Source of the DNA: Rhodococcus oryzae
GTDB taxonomy: Bacteria; Actinomycetota; Actinomycetes; Mycobacteriales; Mycobacteriaceae
Length of the DNA: 64,000 nucleotides
Assembly (NCBI RefSeq): GCF_005049235.1
Contig: NZ_SUMD01000004.1
Span: 490,781 to 554,780, forward strand
Direction of reading: 5' to 3'
The translations under genes and the position numbers were made by a program. Each line of letters opens with the position of its first letter. Position 1 is the first letter of the stretch. Shown piece after piece: positions 37,271 to 46,787 of the stretch. Below the pieces are notes generated by a model. It did not search any database, was not told where the DNA came from, and worked only from the letters and a program-made list of their open reading frames with translations.

Positions 37271-37381
37271 GCGGCGGCGACGTACCCCGAATTCTAGGCT
37301 ACGTTCGACCCCTTGTGCGCCCACGGACCCAGCCGCGGGGTGTGCCGCGCGCCACGTCGACCGCGTTGGCGCCGAATCGGG

Positions 37382-37978
<597 letters not shown>

Positions 37979-38119
37979 TGACTGCTCCCTCTCGCATGGA
38001 ATTCCATACCGTGGATTCGACTCAGAGTACGCCTCGGGGTGAATCACATGGTGTGCGTTCGATGGATCAAAGCTATTGCGACGACTGACCAGGGTCAACG
38101 CAACACGCCGAAGTCTAAA

Positions 38120-38132
38120 CCTCAACTTGAGG
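38120..38132. promoter_or_regulatory. Palindrome upstream of the MerR gene
   Basis: CCTCAA and TTGAGG flank a single C, a perfect inverted repeat. Half-sites of this CTCAA/TTGAG kind occur in several MerR operators. It lies in the 215-base gap between the DUF151 stop and the MerR start, so autoregulation is possible. No matching -10 is clear. Confidence 0.35.
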
Positions 38133-38193
38133 GTGAGACCGCATCGTTGCCCAGGCCACTATTTCGACGCCGTCTCTCGACAGCGGGATCACA

Positions 38194-38667
38194 CTAACCG
38201 TCAGTTGCCTTGAAATCGTCCGGCGACACGGATTCGAGGAATTCTTTGAACTTCTCGACCTCGTCCTCGCGCTCATCGGGCATCACCAGCCCCGCCTCCG
38301 CCAGCACCGCTTCGTCCGCGTAGATCGGCACGCCCGCCCGCAGCGCGATGGCCACCGAATCGGACGGCCGAGCCGAGATCCTCAGGTCGTCGGCGAAGAC
38401 CAGGTCGGCATAGAAGGTGCCCTCCTGCAGATCCACGATCCGGACCTCGCGCAGCGCGTTGCCGAGCGCCGTGATGAGCGTGATGATCAGGTCATGGGTG
38501 AGCGGCCGCGCCGGCTCCACGCCCTGTTGCTCCAGAGCGATCGCGGTGGCCTCGGTCTGGCCGATCCAGATCGGCAGGTACCGGTCCCCGTCGGCCTCAC
38601 GCAGCAGCAATACCGGCTGATTCTGTGGCTGCTCGACACGAATCCCGATCACACGCATCTCGCTCAT
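38194..38667 (-). CDS. DUF151 bifunctional-nuclease-domain protein
   Basis: A 157-residue protein of the DUF151 (bifunctional nuclease) family. ATG 38667 has GGGAGG eight bases upstream. It shows the family core: GIRVEQPQNQPVLLLREADG, YLPIWIGQTEATAIALEQQG, TYADLVFAD-like strand and RPSDSVAIALRAGVPIYADE. Plant and bacterial relatives have RNase/DNase activity reported, but the actinobacterial role is unknown. It always sits between the two MerR genes (Rv1828, Rv1829, Rv1830 order), which suggests a tie to cell-cycle regulation rather than nucleic acid turnover alone. Confidence 0.9.
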   Translation of the reverse strand: MSEMRVIGIRVEQPQNQPVLLLREADGDRYLPIWIGQTEATAIALEQQGVEPARPLTHDLIITLITALGNALREVRIVDLQEGTFYADLVFADDLRISARPSDSVAIALRAGVPIYADEAVLAEAGLVMPDEREDEVEKFKEFLESVSPDDFKATDG

Positions 38668-38811
38668 CGCGTCTGCCTCCCGTCTGATCGGCCTCACCGG
38701 CATCGACCGCACTCATCGCATGAAGCCGTACCCAAATTCTAAGCGAACCCGGCGACCCATTCGACTCTCGCCGAACAGGTGCAGGTCGTGACCACTCCGG
38801 CCGGGCGATCG

Positions 38812-39549
38812 TCAGCGGTCGAGGGCGCCGCGCACGGCCGCCTTGACCAGACAGGTGTGCAGAGTGAGCGACAGCGCGGCGAGTTCACGCACCATCTCCT
38901 CGGCGCGGTCACGCGCACCCGCGTCCCTGCCCTTCGCGACGGGACCGGCGATCTGGGCGACCAAACCGGCCTCCCGGTCGGCCGCGAGCTTGAACGCGCG
39001 CAGGTGCCGCACCTCGAGTCCGAACTCGGACATCGCCTTTGCCGCCCGCGCCAGGGTGACCGCGTCCTCGTCGAAGAAGCCCGCGACGCCCGGCACGATC
39101 AGCCCGCTGCGCAACAGTTCCGACAGGAATGCCTCGTCCGCGCCGGATCGCGCGATCAGGTCGGTACGGCTGATGCGGACCTCGCGATTGGCCCTGAACT
39201 CCTCGGGCGAGACCTCGCCGGGCGCGATGGCCAGGGCCCGCGGTCGTCGCGGGGCCGACTCCGTCGAGCCGACCACCGCGACGCCGCTGTCGATCGCCTC
39301 GAGCTGTTCCTTGATCACCTTCAACGGCAGGTACTGATCGCGCTGCGCGGTGAGCACGAACCGCAACCGCTCACAGTCGGCCAGCGAGAAGCGTCGGTAA
39401 CCCGACGGTGTCCGCTCCGGACTGATCAGCCCCTCCGCCTCGAGGAATCGAATCTTCGAGATGGTGATGTCGGGGAAATCGGGACGTAGCCGATCCAGGA
39501 CGGAGCCGATCGACATCCCGCCGTCGGTCCGCTGCCCGACCGCCGTCAT
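38812..39549 (-). CDS. ftsR: MerR-family cell-division regulator FtsR
   Basis: A 245-residue MerR-like activator starting at an ATG that overlaps the garA stop by one base. The winged helix reads SIGSVLDRLRPDFPDITISK, IRFLEAEGLISPERTPSGYR and RFSLADCERLRFVL. A second helix-rich part (RISRTDLIARSGADEAFLSE) forms the effector domain. The Corynebacterium glutamicum counterpart activates ftsZ and the M. tuberculosis counterpart is Rv1828. No metal-binding cysteines are present. Adjacent garA and DUF151 are conserved across the order. Confidence 0.9.
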   Translation of the reverse strand: MTAVGQRTDGGMSIGSVLDRLRPDFPDITISKIRFLEAEGLISPERTPSGYRRFSLADCERLRFVLTAQRDQYLPLKVIKEQLEAIDSGVAVVGSTESAPRRPRALAIAPGEVSPEEFRANREVRISRTDLIARSGADEAFLSELLRSGLIVPGVAGFFDEDAVTLARAAKAMSEFGLEVRHLRAFKLAADREAGLVAQIAGPVAKGRDAGARDRAEEMVRELAALSLTLHTCLVKAAVRGALDR

Positions 39550-40028
39550 CAGCTACCCGCACCCGCAGCGGAACTACCGGCGCCGCGGGGGCCGGTGAGG
39601 TACACGAGACGGAACTTTCCGATCTGCACCTCGTCACCATTGACGAGGGTGGCCGAGTCCACCGGCTCACGGTTGACGTAGGTGCCGTTGAGGCTTCCGA
39701 CGTCGACCACCTGGAACTCGTTCTGATCCTGGCGGAACTCGGCGTGCCGACGGCTGACCGTGACGTCGTCGAGGAAGATGTCGCTGTCCGGGTGGCGGCC
39801 CGCCGAGGTGGTTGGCTGGTCGAGCAGGAATCGGGAGCCCGCGTTCGGGCCACGCTTGACGACGAGGAGCGCCGAACCGGCGGGCAGGCCCTCCACTCCG
39901 GAAACCTGCTCAGCGGCCTGCGGAGCAGCGGTCGTGCTGTCCAACTCGTTGAGGAAATCCGCCCGGAAAACCGACGTTGTCTCAGCCGGCGATTCTCCAA
40001 AAACCGCGTCGCTGTCGTTCTCGCTCAC
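39549..40028 (-). CDS. garA: FHA-domain metabolic regulator GarA/OdhI
   Basis: A 159-residue protein with the N-terminal phosphorylation motif ETTSVFRADF (Thr17/Thr18) and a C-terminal FHA domain (about 50-145: SRFLLDQPTTSAGRHPDSDI, VSRRHAEF, VGSLNGTYVN). Unphosphorylated GarA/OdhI binds and inhibits 2-oxoglutarate dehydrogenase and glutamate dehydrogenase and activates glutamate synthase. Phosphorylation by PknG or PknB at the ETT motif makes the FHA domain bind its own tail and switches this off. The GTG start at 40028 follows GGAGGAG. It is the start of a garA-ftsR overlapping pair. The 169 bases upstream to gcvH show nothing clear. Confidence 0.95.
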   Translation of the reverse strand: MSENDSDAVFGESPAETTSVFRADFLNELDSTTAAPQAAEQVSGVEGLPAGSALLVVKRGPNAGSRFLLDQPTTSAGRHPDSDIFLDDVTVSRRHAEFRQDQNEFQVVDVGSLNGTYVNREPVDSATLVNGDEVQIGKFRLVYLTGPRGAGSSAAGAGS

Positions 40029-40197
40029 CGTTTCTCCTCCTGAAGTCCGATCGGTCCGGGAACCTTCCCGGACAAATCTTCTCGACACAATCACATTCCG
40101 ATACGGACCTACGCCCCGACAGGCGGATGCGCTCCCTATCGACCGTACCCTGCGAATGCCTCTCACGTGGGCACTCGCAGGCCGATCCACGCGTGTC

Positions 40198-40602
40198 CTA
40201 GCCGCCCGCGATGGCCTGGTAGCCCGGCGCGTCCAGCATCTCGCCCAGCGCGGCGTCCAGCGTGGCCTCATCGGCCACCTCGAGATCGACCAGCCAGCCG
40301 TTTCCGTACGGCTCAGAGTTGACCAGCTCGGGGCTGGACTCCAAATCCGCGTTGGCCACAATGACTTTCGCGTTCAACGGAGCGTAGATGTCCGACACGC
40401 TCTTCGTCGACTCGACCTCACCGAGCGACTCGCCCGCGACCACGGCCTCGTCGACCGCGGGCAGCTGGACGAAGACGACGTCACCGAGCTGTGACTGCGC
40501 GAAATCGGTGATCCCGATCCGCACGGTCGTCGGCCCGGTCCGCTGCACCCATTCGTGCTCCGCGGTGTAGCGCAATTCGGCCGGGATGTTGGTTTCGCTC
40601 AA
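40198..40602 (-). CDS. gcvH: Glycine cleavage system H protein
   Basis: A 134-residue lipoyl-domain protein of normal length. TTG 40602 is chosen as start, after an AAAGGA site. It contains YTAEHEWV, GITDFAQSQLGDVVFVQLP and the lipoylation site ESTKSVSDIYAPLN with its modified Lys, then GWLVDLEV. It shuttles the aminomethyl group between GcvP and GcvT. The gcvP gene is downstream on the same strand, though separated by the garA/ftsR block; gcvT is not in the window. Confidence 0.96.
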   Translation of the reverse strand: MSETNIPAELRYTAEHEWVQRTGPTTVRIGITDFAQSQLGDVVFVQLPAVDEAVVAGESLGEVESTKSVSDIYAPLNAKVIVANADLESSPELVNSEPYGNGWLVDLEVADEATLDAALGEMLDAPGYQAIAGG

Positions 40603-40657
40603 GGTGAGAAGTCCTTTCGATCGCACCGGCCCGCGAGAATACCGCGCGGTACCGGAT

Positions 40658-41407
40658 TCAGTTTCCTGGCTGAGCGTATTGACGAGGCTTCGTCTCCCGC
40701 AAGGCGGTGATCGTGACCTGCTGAGATTGCTCGACGGCCAGCCGTCCACCGCTGCGGGCAACGGTGTCGATCACCCCGCCTGGAATGTTCAGAGCGGCCG
40801 CCAGGGTCGGCGGGTCGCCGATCGCGAGCACCTCGTACGGCGCCTCCAGGTCGGTGCCGTCGACCTTGATCTGACCAGCGGAACCGGTGACCCAGGAATC
40901 GACGCCGATCCGGACCGGCTCACCCCCCTCACCACGGATGGAGATCGCCTCGGCGCCCGCCGCCCGCAACTCCTGGATGAGATCCAAGATCACCTCGGAG
41001 CCGACGTTCGTGCCCGGGTCCGTGACCGTCAGCACCACCCCGGGGCCGGCCGCGGGCACGGCTCCCACCTGGATCGACAGCGCGGTCAGGCGCGCCCTGG
41101 CCTCGTCCAACGCGGCCTGAGAGCCGCCGCCGCTGCGCTGGAGCGTGGCGAGGGTCTCCTCGAGTCCGGCGATCTCCTGCCGCAACGAGGCCTCTCGCTG
41201 GCCGAGGTTGTCGAGGAGCACCAGCAGGTCCGCCGGGCGCGCCGAGTCCAGGGTGTCGCCCGATCCGGTGTTGCGCACCTGGGTGGCGATGGCGACCCCG
41301 AGCGCGGCCAGCAGCAACACGGCCAACAGCCCGAAGACGACCCTGGAGCGACGCGCCGAGGCGGACAGCTCGGTATGCCATTCGTGCTTGCCCTCATGCC
41401 CGTTCAC
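40658..41407 (-). CDS. DUF881 membrane protein (YlxW-like), second copy
   Basis: A 249-residue protein with one N-terminal helix (VVFGLLAVLLLAALGVAIAT), a coiled coil of about 45 residues (LLVLLDNLGQREASLRQEIA), and an external DUF881 domain (GPGVVLTVTDPG, IQELRAAGAEAISIRG, YEVLAIGDPPTLAAALNIPG). The family is always found around Sbp and near cell-division genes in Gram-positive bacteria; the biochemical role is unknown. GTG 41407 starts seven bases after the sbp stop. With the first copy it forms a DUF881-sbp-DUF881 operon. Confidence 0.9.
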   Translation of the reverse strand: MNGHEGKHEWHTELSASARRSRVVFGLLAVLLLAALGVAIATQVRNTGSGDTLDSARPADLLVLLDNLGQREASLRQEIAGLEETLATLQRSGGGSQAALDEARARLTALSIQVGAVPAAGPGVVLTVTDPGTNVGSEVILDLIQELRAAGAEAISIRGEGGEPVRIGVDSWVTGSAGQIKVDGTDLEAPYEVLAIGDPPTLAAALNIPGGVIDTVARSGGRLAVEQSQQVTITALRETKPRQYAQPGN

Positions 41408-41413
41408 GGGTGA

Positions 41414-41782
41414 TCACGCCCCGAACAGCCGGCGCCGCAGCGCGGCAGCGTTGCCGAAGATCCGGATGCCCAGCACCACCACGATCGCGGTCGAGAGCTG
41501 CGTGCCCACCCCCAACTGGTCACCGAGCCACACGATCAGCGCCGCGACGAGCACGTTGAACACGAAGGACACGACGAAGACCTTGGCGTCGAAGATCTCG
41601 TCCAGGTAGGCGCGCAGCCCTCCGAACACGGCGTCCAGCGCCGCGACAACGGCGATCGGCAGATACGGCTGTATCGCATCCGGGACCTGCGGACGGAACA
41701 CGACGCCCGCGACGATCCCCGCGATGAGCGCGAGCACCCCGTAGACGGCGTATCCGTTCTTGACTGCCTTGACCGGCTTCAC
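41414..41782 (-). CDS. sbp: Small basic protein Sbp (DUF1290)
   Basis: A 122-residue protein with four predicted helices (YAVYGVLALIAGIVAGVVF, YLPIAVVAALDAVFGGLRAY, VFVVSFVFNVLVAALIVWLG, LSTAIVVVLGIRIFGNAAAL) and a basic C-terminus. It matches the Sbp family found with DUF881 proteins next to division genes in Bacillus and actinobacteria. The GTG overlaps the stop of the upstream DUF881 gene by four bases, implying a complex. The function is unknown. Confidence 0.9.
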   Translation of the reverse strand: MKPVKAVKNGYAVYGVLALIAGIVAGVVFRPQVPDAIQPYLPIAVVAALDAVFGGLRAYLDEIFDAKVFVVSFVFNVLVAALIVWLGDQLGVGTQLSTAIVVVLGIRIFGNAAALRRRLFGA

Positions 41783-42639
41783 TGGCCACCCACCTCGTGT
41801 GCGGTTCTGATCTCCCTGGCATTCGCGGCCGGGAGGCTGACATCTTCTTCTTCGGCGACGGTGAAGCCGACCCCGTACAGCTGCGCGACGCCCGACATCC
41901 GCAGGTACGCGTCGCTCACCACGAATCCGGTCTGCAACCTGTCCGCGGGCCCGATCGCCGAGATCGCGTACGGCGAGAACACCGGCTGATTGTCGACGAG
42001 CATCGCCCCGCCCGCCTGGCGGATGGTGGCCGAGGGGCCGATGCGGACCCCTCCGACCGCGACCGCCTCGGCTCCGCTCGACCACAACGCGTTCACCACC
42101 GACTGGATGTCCCGGTCGAGGACCACCGCTTTGGCGGGGCCTGCGCCGGGCCTGCCCCGGTCGGACAGGTCCGGACGGGCGGCCGGGTCGGTCAGCGTGA
42201 CGGTGAGCCCCGCGCCGTGCACCGCGTCCAACCCGGCGGCCTGCTCCATCGTGGCCAGCCGGGCCAGTACGTCGGAACCCTCGGCGTCGCCCGCCAGCAC
42301 CCTGGAGCGCAGCGCCTCGGTCTGCGCCGCCAACTCGTCCCTGGTGCCTGCGAGGCCGCCACCGCGTTCCTCCGCGGCGTGGACCTTGCCCAGGATCTCG
42401 CTGCGTACCTGGTCGGTGCCGGGCTCCCGGTCGTCCGCCTGTGCGAAGGCGATCCCGAAGACCAGTCCGAGGACGATGCCCCCGGCCACGAGCCAGCTCC
42501 CCGAATGCAGCGGGCGGTGCAGGGAATGCCCCCTCGCCCGGTCTTCTGCCGCCGCGGCGTAGCCGGGATCGAGATGGTCGTTCATCAGGGACCGGAGCAG
42601 CGAGGGCACCGGATTGCGGCGGACCTCGCCGTCGGTCAC
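41779..42639 (-). CDS. DUF881 membrane protein (YlxX-like), first copy
   Basis: A 286-residue protein; GTG 42639 overlaps the pgsA-like stop by four bases. It has a cytoplasmic tail of about 50 residues, one helix (GSWLVAGGIVLGLVFGIAFA), a coiled coil (TRDELAAQTEALRSRVLAGD), and the external DUF881 domain (LTVTLTDPAARPDLSD, RDIQSVVNALWSSGAEAVAV, PYAISAIGPADRLQTGF). It corresponds to Rv1823. Membership in an operon with a phospholipid synthase and Sbp points to envelope growth or division. Confidence 0.9.
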   Translation of the reverse strand: MTDGEVRRNPVPSLLRSLMNDHLDPGYAAAAEDRARGHSLHRPLHSGSWLVAGGIVLGLVFGIAFAQADDREPGTDQVRSEILGKVHAAEERGGGLAGTRDELAAQTEALRSRVLAGDAEGSDVLARLATMEQAAGLDAVHGAGLTVTLTDPAARPDLSDRGRPGAGPAKAVVLDRDIQSVVNALWSSGAEAVAVGGVRIGPSATIRQAGGAMLVDNQPVFSPYAISAIGPADRLQTGFVVSDAYLRMSGVAQLYGVGFTVAEEEDVSLPAANAREIRTAHEVGGQ

Positions 42640-43268
42640 CGCGCCCGGTCCGTTCGCGGGACTTCCCGCGCGATGTTCCGCGCGGCGAGCAGGTACAGGA
42701 TCGCGGTCCAGACATAGAGCCCGGTCCCCCACACCAGGAGTGCATACCCCCAGGCCCGGGCGATCGGCGCAATCGCCCAGTCGCCCTGCGCGGCGAGTAC
42801 CAGCGGCAGCGCGAACATCAGCGCGAAGGTCGCGGCCTTGCCGAGGTAGAGCACCGCGGGCGGCGGCAGACCACGCCTGCGGTAGATCGGCAGGGTGAGC
42901 GCGAGGATCACGTCCCGACCGATCAGCACCGCGGCCACCCACCACGGGATCATCCCGCGGATCGCGAACGCGACCAGGGTGGAGACCACGTACAACCGGT
43001 CCACCAGCGGGTCCAGCAGCGCGCCCAGCCGCGAGCTCTGGTTCAGCAGGCGCGCGAGCTTGCCGTCGGCCCAGTCGGTGAACCCGCTGAGCATCAGGAT
43101 CGCGAGCGCCCACCCGTCGGCGTGCGGGCCGAGCAGCAGATAGACGAACAGCGGGACACCGATGAGCCGGACCACGCTGAGAAGATTCGGCACGGTGACG
43201 ATCCGGTCGGACATGATCGGCGCGGTCGCGACGTCCGCCACCTCGCGTGGCTGGTCTCCGCTGCCCAT
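42636..43268 (-). CDS. pgsA2: CDP-alcohol phosphatidyltransferase (PgsA2-like)
   Basis: A 210-residue membrane enzyme with about five helices. The CDP-alcohol motif D-G-x2-A-R-x8-G-x3-D-x3-D is complete in DGKLARLLNQSSRLGALLD followed by PLVD. Such enzymes join a CDP-diacylglycerol to an alcohol; in M. tuberculosis the counterpart Rv1822 is called PgsA2 and its product (phosphatidylglycerol-phosphate or cardiolipin type) is not settled. ATG 43268 follows GGGGGA. It is the first gene of the DUF881-sbp operon. The stretch MSDRIVTVPNLLSVVRLIGV marks the first helix. Confidence 0.88.
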   Translation of the reverse strand: MGSGDQPREVADVATAPIMSDRIVTVPNLLSVVRLIGVPLFVYLLLGPHADGWALAILMLSGFTDWADGKLARLLNQSSRLGALLDPLVDRLYVVSTLVAFAIRGMIPWWVAAVLIGRDVILALTLPIYRRRGLPPPAVLYLGKAATFALMFALPLVLAAQGDWAIAPIARAWGYALLVWGTGLYVWTAILYLLAARNIAREVPRTDRAR

Positions 43269-43312
43269 TCGTCCCCCGTGTCCCTCGTCCGCCAACTGCC
43301 TCGAACAGCTTT

Positions 43313-44365
43313 TCACATGGCGGACGGGGGTGCCGGGACGCGGGCGACCGTATCGGCGGTCAGGCTGCCCAGGTAGAGCCAGCCATCGGCCTCGCGGACA
43401 CCGGTGATCGGCGCGTAACTGCCCGCGCCACCCTGCAGGCTGTGCACGACGGCACCCGAGGCGTCGAGCCCGAGCACCCAGCCACGCTGGTCCGGTTCGG
43501 GCTGCGCCCACTGCGGCAGGTTCGCGGCGACCACCCTGAGTGCCGGGTGCGGGGCCAACAGGTCCAGCAGGCGCATCCGGGGGCTGTACAGCGCCACCCA
43601 GAAGACCCCGTCGGGCGTCTGTGAGGTCAAGTTGTCGGGGAGGCCGGGCAGGTTCTCGGCCCAGATCGACACCCGTCCCGTGTCGGGGCCCGCGAGCTCG
43701 ACCCGGCGGATCTGATAGGCCCCGGTCTCGGCGACCACCACGAAGGACTCGTCCGCGGCCAGTCCGACCCCGTTGGCGAACTGCAGCCCGTCCGCCAGCA
43801 GGTCGGTCTCCCCTGTCGCCGGGTCGAACCGGATCAGCCTGCCGGTGCCGCCGTGCTCGAGCACGTCGGTGCGATGCTCGGCCACGGAGAACTTCGCCGA
43901 GGAGTCGGTGAAGTAGATGGTGCCGTCCCGCCCGACGGCGGAGTTGTTGCACGCCACCAGCGGTCGCCCGAGCGCGGTGTCGGTGAGGGTCTCGATCCGA
44001 CCGGCCTCGTCGACGCGTAGCACCCCGCGCTCGCAGTCGCAGATCAGGTACCTGCCGTCGTCGAGGATCTCGACACCGAGGGGTCGGCCGCCGGTGTCGG
44101 CGATCAGGGAAGCGCGGCCGGATGCGTCGAAACGCCAGACCTTGCCGTCATCGGTGCCGGTGACCAGCCGCCCCTGGTGATCGACCGCGACGTCCTCGGG
44201 TCCCTTGCTCCCCGGCATCGCCCAGCGCTCCGCACCGTCGAGCTCGACGCTGGGGGCGAACGGACCCGTGAGCGGAGGCGGGGTCGGCGGGTGCCAAGCC
44301 ACGGGATCGATTCCGGTCCGGTCGAAGCTGCGCAGGGCCGAGAGCAGGATTCCCATGGCGGCCAC
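43313..44365 (-). CDS. SMP-30/strictosidine synthase-like beta-propeller protein
   Basis: A 350-residue six-bladed propeller protein of the SMP-30/gluconolactonase/strictosidine-synthase-like family. Blade motifs repeat: GPEDVAVDHQGRLVTGTDDG, GRPLGVEILDDGRYLICD, NNSAVGRDGTIYFTDSS, FANGVGLAADESFVVVAETG and NLTSQTPDGVFWVALYS. Its Glu and Asn residues around the central metal site (PED, NNS, NGV) are present. The substrate is unknown; lactonase or esterase activity is likely. There is no convincing signal peptide, although the N-terminal 30 residues are proline-rich. Start GTG 44365 or ATG 44356. Confidence 0.8.
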   Translation of the reverse strand: MAAMGILLSALRSFDRTGIDPVAWHPPTPPPLTGPFAPSVELDGAERWAMPGSKGPEDVAVDHQGRLVTGTDDGKVWRFDASGRASLIADTGGRPLGVEILDDGRYLICDCERGVLRVDEAGRIETLTDTALGRPLVACNNSAVGRDGTIYFTDSSAKFSVAEHRTDVLEHGGTGRLIRFDPATGETDLLADGLQFANGVGLAADESFVVVAETGAYQIRRVELAGPDTGRVSIWAENLPGLPDNLTSQTPDGVFWVALYSPRMRLLDLLAPHPALRVVAANLPQWAQPEPDQRGWVLGLDASGAVVHSLQGGAGSYAPITGVREADGWLYLGSLTADTVARVPAPPSAM

Positions 44366-44426
44366 GGTAGACGGTCACCCGGTACGCCCGCAGTGGCTTC
44401 CGGCGGCTTCTCCGGCGCGGGAAGAC

Positions 44427-45047
44427 CTATCGGGAGGCGAAGTCCGGCTGACCGAGATCGTCGACCCGCGTCGGCCGCCCGTGCAGCACCACCTCACGGA
44501 ACTGGTAGATGATCGCCGCGGTCGGCGCGAAGATCCGCGCGCCTCGGAACGGCCACTCGATCAGCGGCGCCGCGGCCCCCTCGAGAGAAAGGAACTGCGG
44601 TTCGTGATCGAGCTCGGCCAGGCTGACCTGGAAGACGTACTCCACCTCGTCGGCGTTCGGCCGAATCGGCTCGTCGAGCTCGCCCACCCAGATCACCACC
44701 GGGGTGATGACGTATCCCGACCTGGTCACGAGATCGTCGAGATGGCCGAGTACGGCCGTCGGCGGTGCCTGCACGCCGAGTTCCTCCGCCAACTCGCGTA
44801 GTGCCGCGTCCCCCGGCGACTCCCCCGGGTCGATGCCACCGCCGGGCAGCGCGAACTGGCCGGGATGCGCTCGCATGGTGCTGGGCCGAACGGTGAGCAG
44901 CAGCGAGGGCACCCCATCGGTGGTCACCACAGCCAGCGCGACCGCCGCGCAGCGATGCCCGGCGCGTTCGGCGGTGCGCGCCTCGAACGACGCGAGCGCT
45001 GCGGCGCAGGTGTCACGAGTGAGGATCGGCTCCCGGTCTGCGTCCAT
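44427..45047 (-). CDS. Nudix hydrolase, CoA-pyrophosphatase type
   Basis: A 206-residue Nudix protein. The Nudix box is complete: GIDPGESPGDAALRELAEEL then G-V. Just before it the NuCoA-type motif LLLTVRPSTMRAHPGQFALP matches the LLTxR...HxGQ pattern of CoA diphosphatases (NudL group). It probably splits CoA or related dinucleotides into phosphopantetheine and adenosine 3',5'-bisphosphate. It stands alone between the SMP-30-like gene and tRNA-Pro. Confidence 0.85.
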   Translation of the reverse strand: MDADREPILTRDTCAAALASFEARTAERAGHRCAAVALAVVTTDGVPSLLLTVRPSTMRAHPGQFALPGGGIDPGESPGDAALRELAEELGVQAPPTAVLGHLDDLVTRSGYVITPVVIWVGELDEPIRPNADEVEYVFQVSLAELDHEPQFLSLEGAAAPLIEWPFRGARIFAPTAAIIYQFREVVLHGRPTRVDDLGQPDFASR

Positions 45048-45078
45048 CCGTCGACCCTAGCCCGCCACGAGAACGAGA

Positions 45079-45110
45079 AAGGCGGCCCCGGATTACTCCG
45101 GAGCCGCCTT
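45079..45110 (-). terminator. Terminator of the tRNA-Pro transcript
   Basis: AAGGCGGC (45103-45110 on the minus strand) pairs with GCCGCCTT (45079-45086), with an inner CCGG/CCGG stem; the minus strand continues TCTCG. It lies seven bases past the tRNA. Confidence 0.65.
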
Positions 45111-45116
45111 CTTCTG

Positions 45117-45190
<74 letters not shown>

Positions 45191-45294
45191 TCCACTCCCT
45201 TGCGGGCGCTCGATGAGATTACATCAGTGACAGTCGACTGAGCGAATCGGCTGCTCGTGGCCGGTTTCCTCCCTCGGAGTGCACCCCACGAACG

Positions 45295-45332
45295 ACACTG
45301 GCAAGCCCCCGGTTTCGGGGACTTGCCAGTGT
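45295..45332 (-). terminator. Terminator after der
   Basis: Arms ACACTGGCAAG and CTTGCCAGTGT pair, with an inner CCCCG/CGGGG stem around GTTT, 22 bases past the der stop. It ends the long minus-strand run that starts at the TPR gene or an internal promoter. Confidence 0.8.
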
Positions 45333-45353
45333 TCGGTTCGGTCTCGGCAGGCG

Positions 45354-46787
45354 TCAGCGCTTGCCGCGATCGCGCTTTTCGCGCACGCGCACCGAGATGC
45401 GCACCGGGCTGCCGTCGAAGTTGAACTCCTCACGCAGCCGGCGCTCGAGGAACCGGCGGTAGCCGGCCTCAAGGAAGCCGGTGGTGAAGAGCACGAACGT
45501 CGGCGGACGGGTGCCTGCCTGGGTGGCGAACATGATCCTGGGCAGGCGACCACCGCGCATCGGCGGCGGCGTCGCGGCCACGATCTCCTTGAGCCAGGTG
45601 TTCAACCGGCCCGTCGGGATCCGCTTGTCCCAGGAATCGAGCGCGGTCTCCAGCGCGGGAACGAGCTTCTGCACGGCCCGTCCGGTGTGCGCGGAGATGT
45701 TCACCCGCTGCGCCCACGGCACCCGGACCAACTCGCGGTCGATCTCCTTCTCGAGCATGTACCGACGGTCCTCGTCGACGAGGTCCCACTTGTTGAACGC
45801 CAGCACCAGCGCCCGGCCTGCGTCGGCCACCATGCTCAGCACCCGCAGGTCCTGCTCGGTGATCGGCTGCGACGCGTCGATTAGCAGGATCGACACCTCC
45901 GAGGCCTCGATCGCACCCTTGGTGCGCAGTGACGCGTAGAACTCGTGGCCGCTCGCGTGGCTGACCTTCTTGCGCAGGCCCGCGGTGTCCACGAAGCGCC
46001 ACACCTTGCCGCCGAGCTCGACCAGCGAGTCCACCGGGTCGACGGTGGTGCCCGCGACGTCGTGCACGACGGACCGCTCGGAGCCGGAGAGCTTGTTGAT
46101 CAGGCTGGACTTGCCGACGTTCGGCTTACCGACCAGCGACACGCGCCGCGGTCCCTGGCCGCCGGTGCCCTCCCGAGGCGTCTCCGGCAGTGCCTTGAGG
46201 ACCTCGTCGAGCAGGTCGCCCGTGCCGCGGCCGTGGATCGAGCTCACCGAGTAGGGCTGGCCGAGACCGAGCGACCACAGCGCCGCGACCTCGGACTCGG
46301 TCCGCTCGTCGTCGACCTTGTTGGCCACCAACAGGACCGGCGTCTTCGAGCGCCGCAGCACCTTGGCCACGGCCTCATCCGTCGTGGTTGCGCCGACGAC
46401 CGCGTCCACCACGAGCACGATCGCGTCGGCGGTCTGCATCGCGAGCTCCGCCTGCCGGGCCACGGACTGCTGCAGCCCCTTGGCGTCGGGCTCCCAGCCG
46501 CCGGTGTCCTGCACCATGAATCGGCGTCCGGCCCAGTTCGCCTCGTAGGAGACGCGGTCCCGGGTGACCCCGGGAATGTCCTGCACGACGGCCTCGCGGC
46601 GGCCGATGATGCGGTTCACGAGCGTGGACTTGCCGACGTTCGGACGACCCACGATGGCAAGGGTCGGGACGGCGACGTGGCCCTCGCCCTCCTCGCCGTC
46701 CTCGAAATCGACTAGCTCCCAGTCGGATTCCTCACTCCAGGTGCCGTCGCCTGCGATCGGGCCGCCGATGTCAAAGCTGTCGGTCAC
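45354..46787 (-). CDS. der: Ribosome-assembly GTPase Der (EngA)
   Basis: A 477-residue double-GTPase-domain protein. The first G domain starts at about residue 40 with [15 protein letters not shown] and has DTGGW and NKVD; the second has [23 protein letters not shown] and NKWD. A C-terminal KH-like domain follows ([15 protein letters not shown] end). Der binds the 50S subunit and is needed for its maturation. GTG 46787 overlaps the cmk stop by four bases. The N-terminal 35 residues are acidic, as in mycobacterial homologues. Confidence 0.96.
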   Translation of the reverse strand: MTDSFDIGGPIAGDGTWSEESDWELVDFEDGEEGEGHVAVPTLAIVGRPNVGKSTLVNRIIGRREAVVQDIPGVTRDRVSYEANWAGRRFMVQDTGGWEPDAKGLQQSVARQAELAMQTADAIVLVVDAVVGATTTDEAVAKVLRRSKTPVLLVANKVDDERTESEVAALWSLGLGQPYSVSSIHGRGTGDLLDEVLKALPETPREGTGGQGPRRVSLVGKPNVGKSSLINKLSGSERSVVHDVAGTTVDPVDSLVELGGKVWRFVDTAGLRKKVSHASGHEFYASLRTKGAIEASEVSILLIDASQPITEQDLRVLSMVADAGRALVLAFNKWDLVDEDRRYMLEKEIDRELVRVPWAQRVNISAHTGRAVQKLVPALETALDSWDKRIPTGRLNTWLKEIVAATPPPMRGGRLPRIMFATQAGTRPPTFVLFTTGFLEAGYRRFLERRLREEFNFDGSPVRISVRVREKRDRGKR

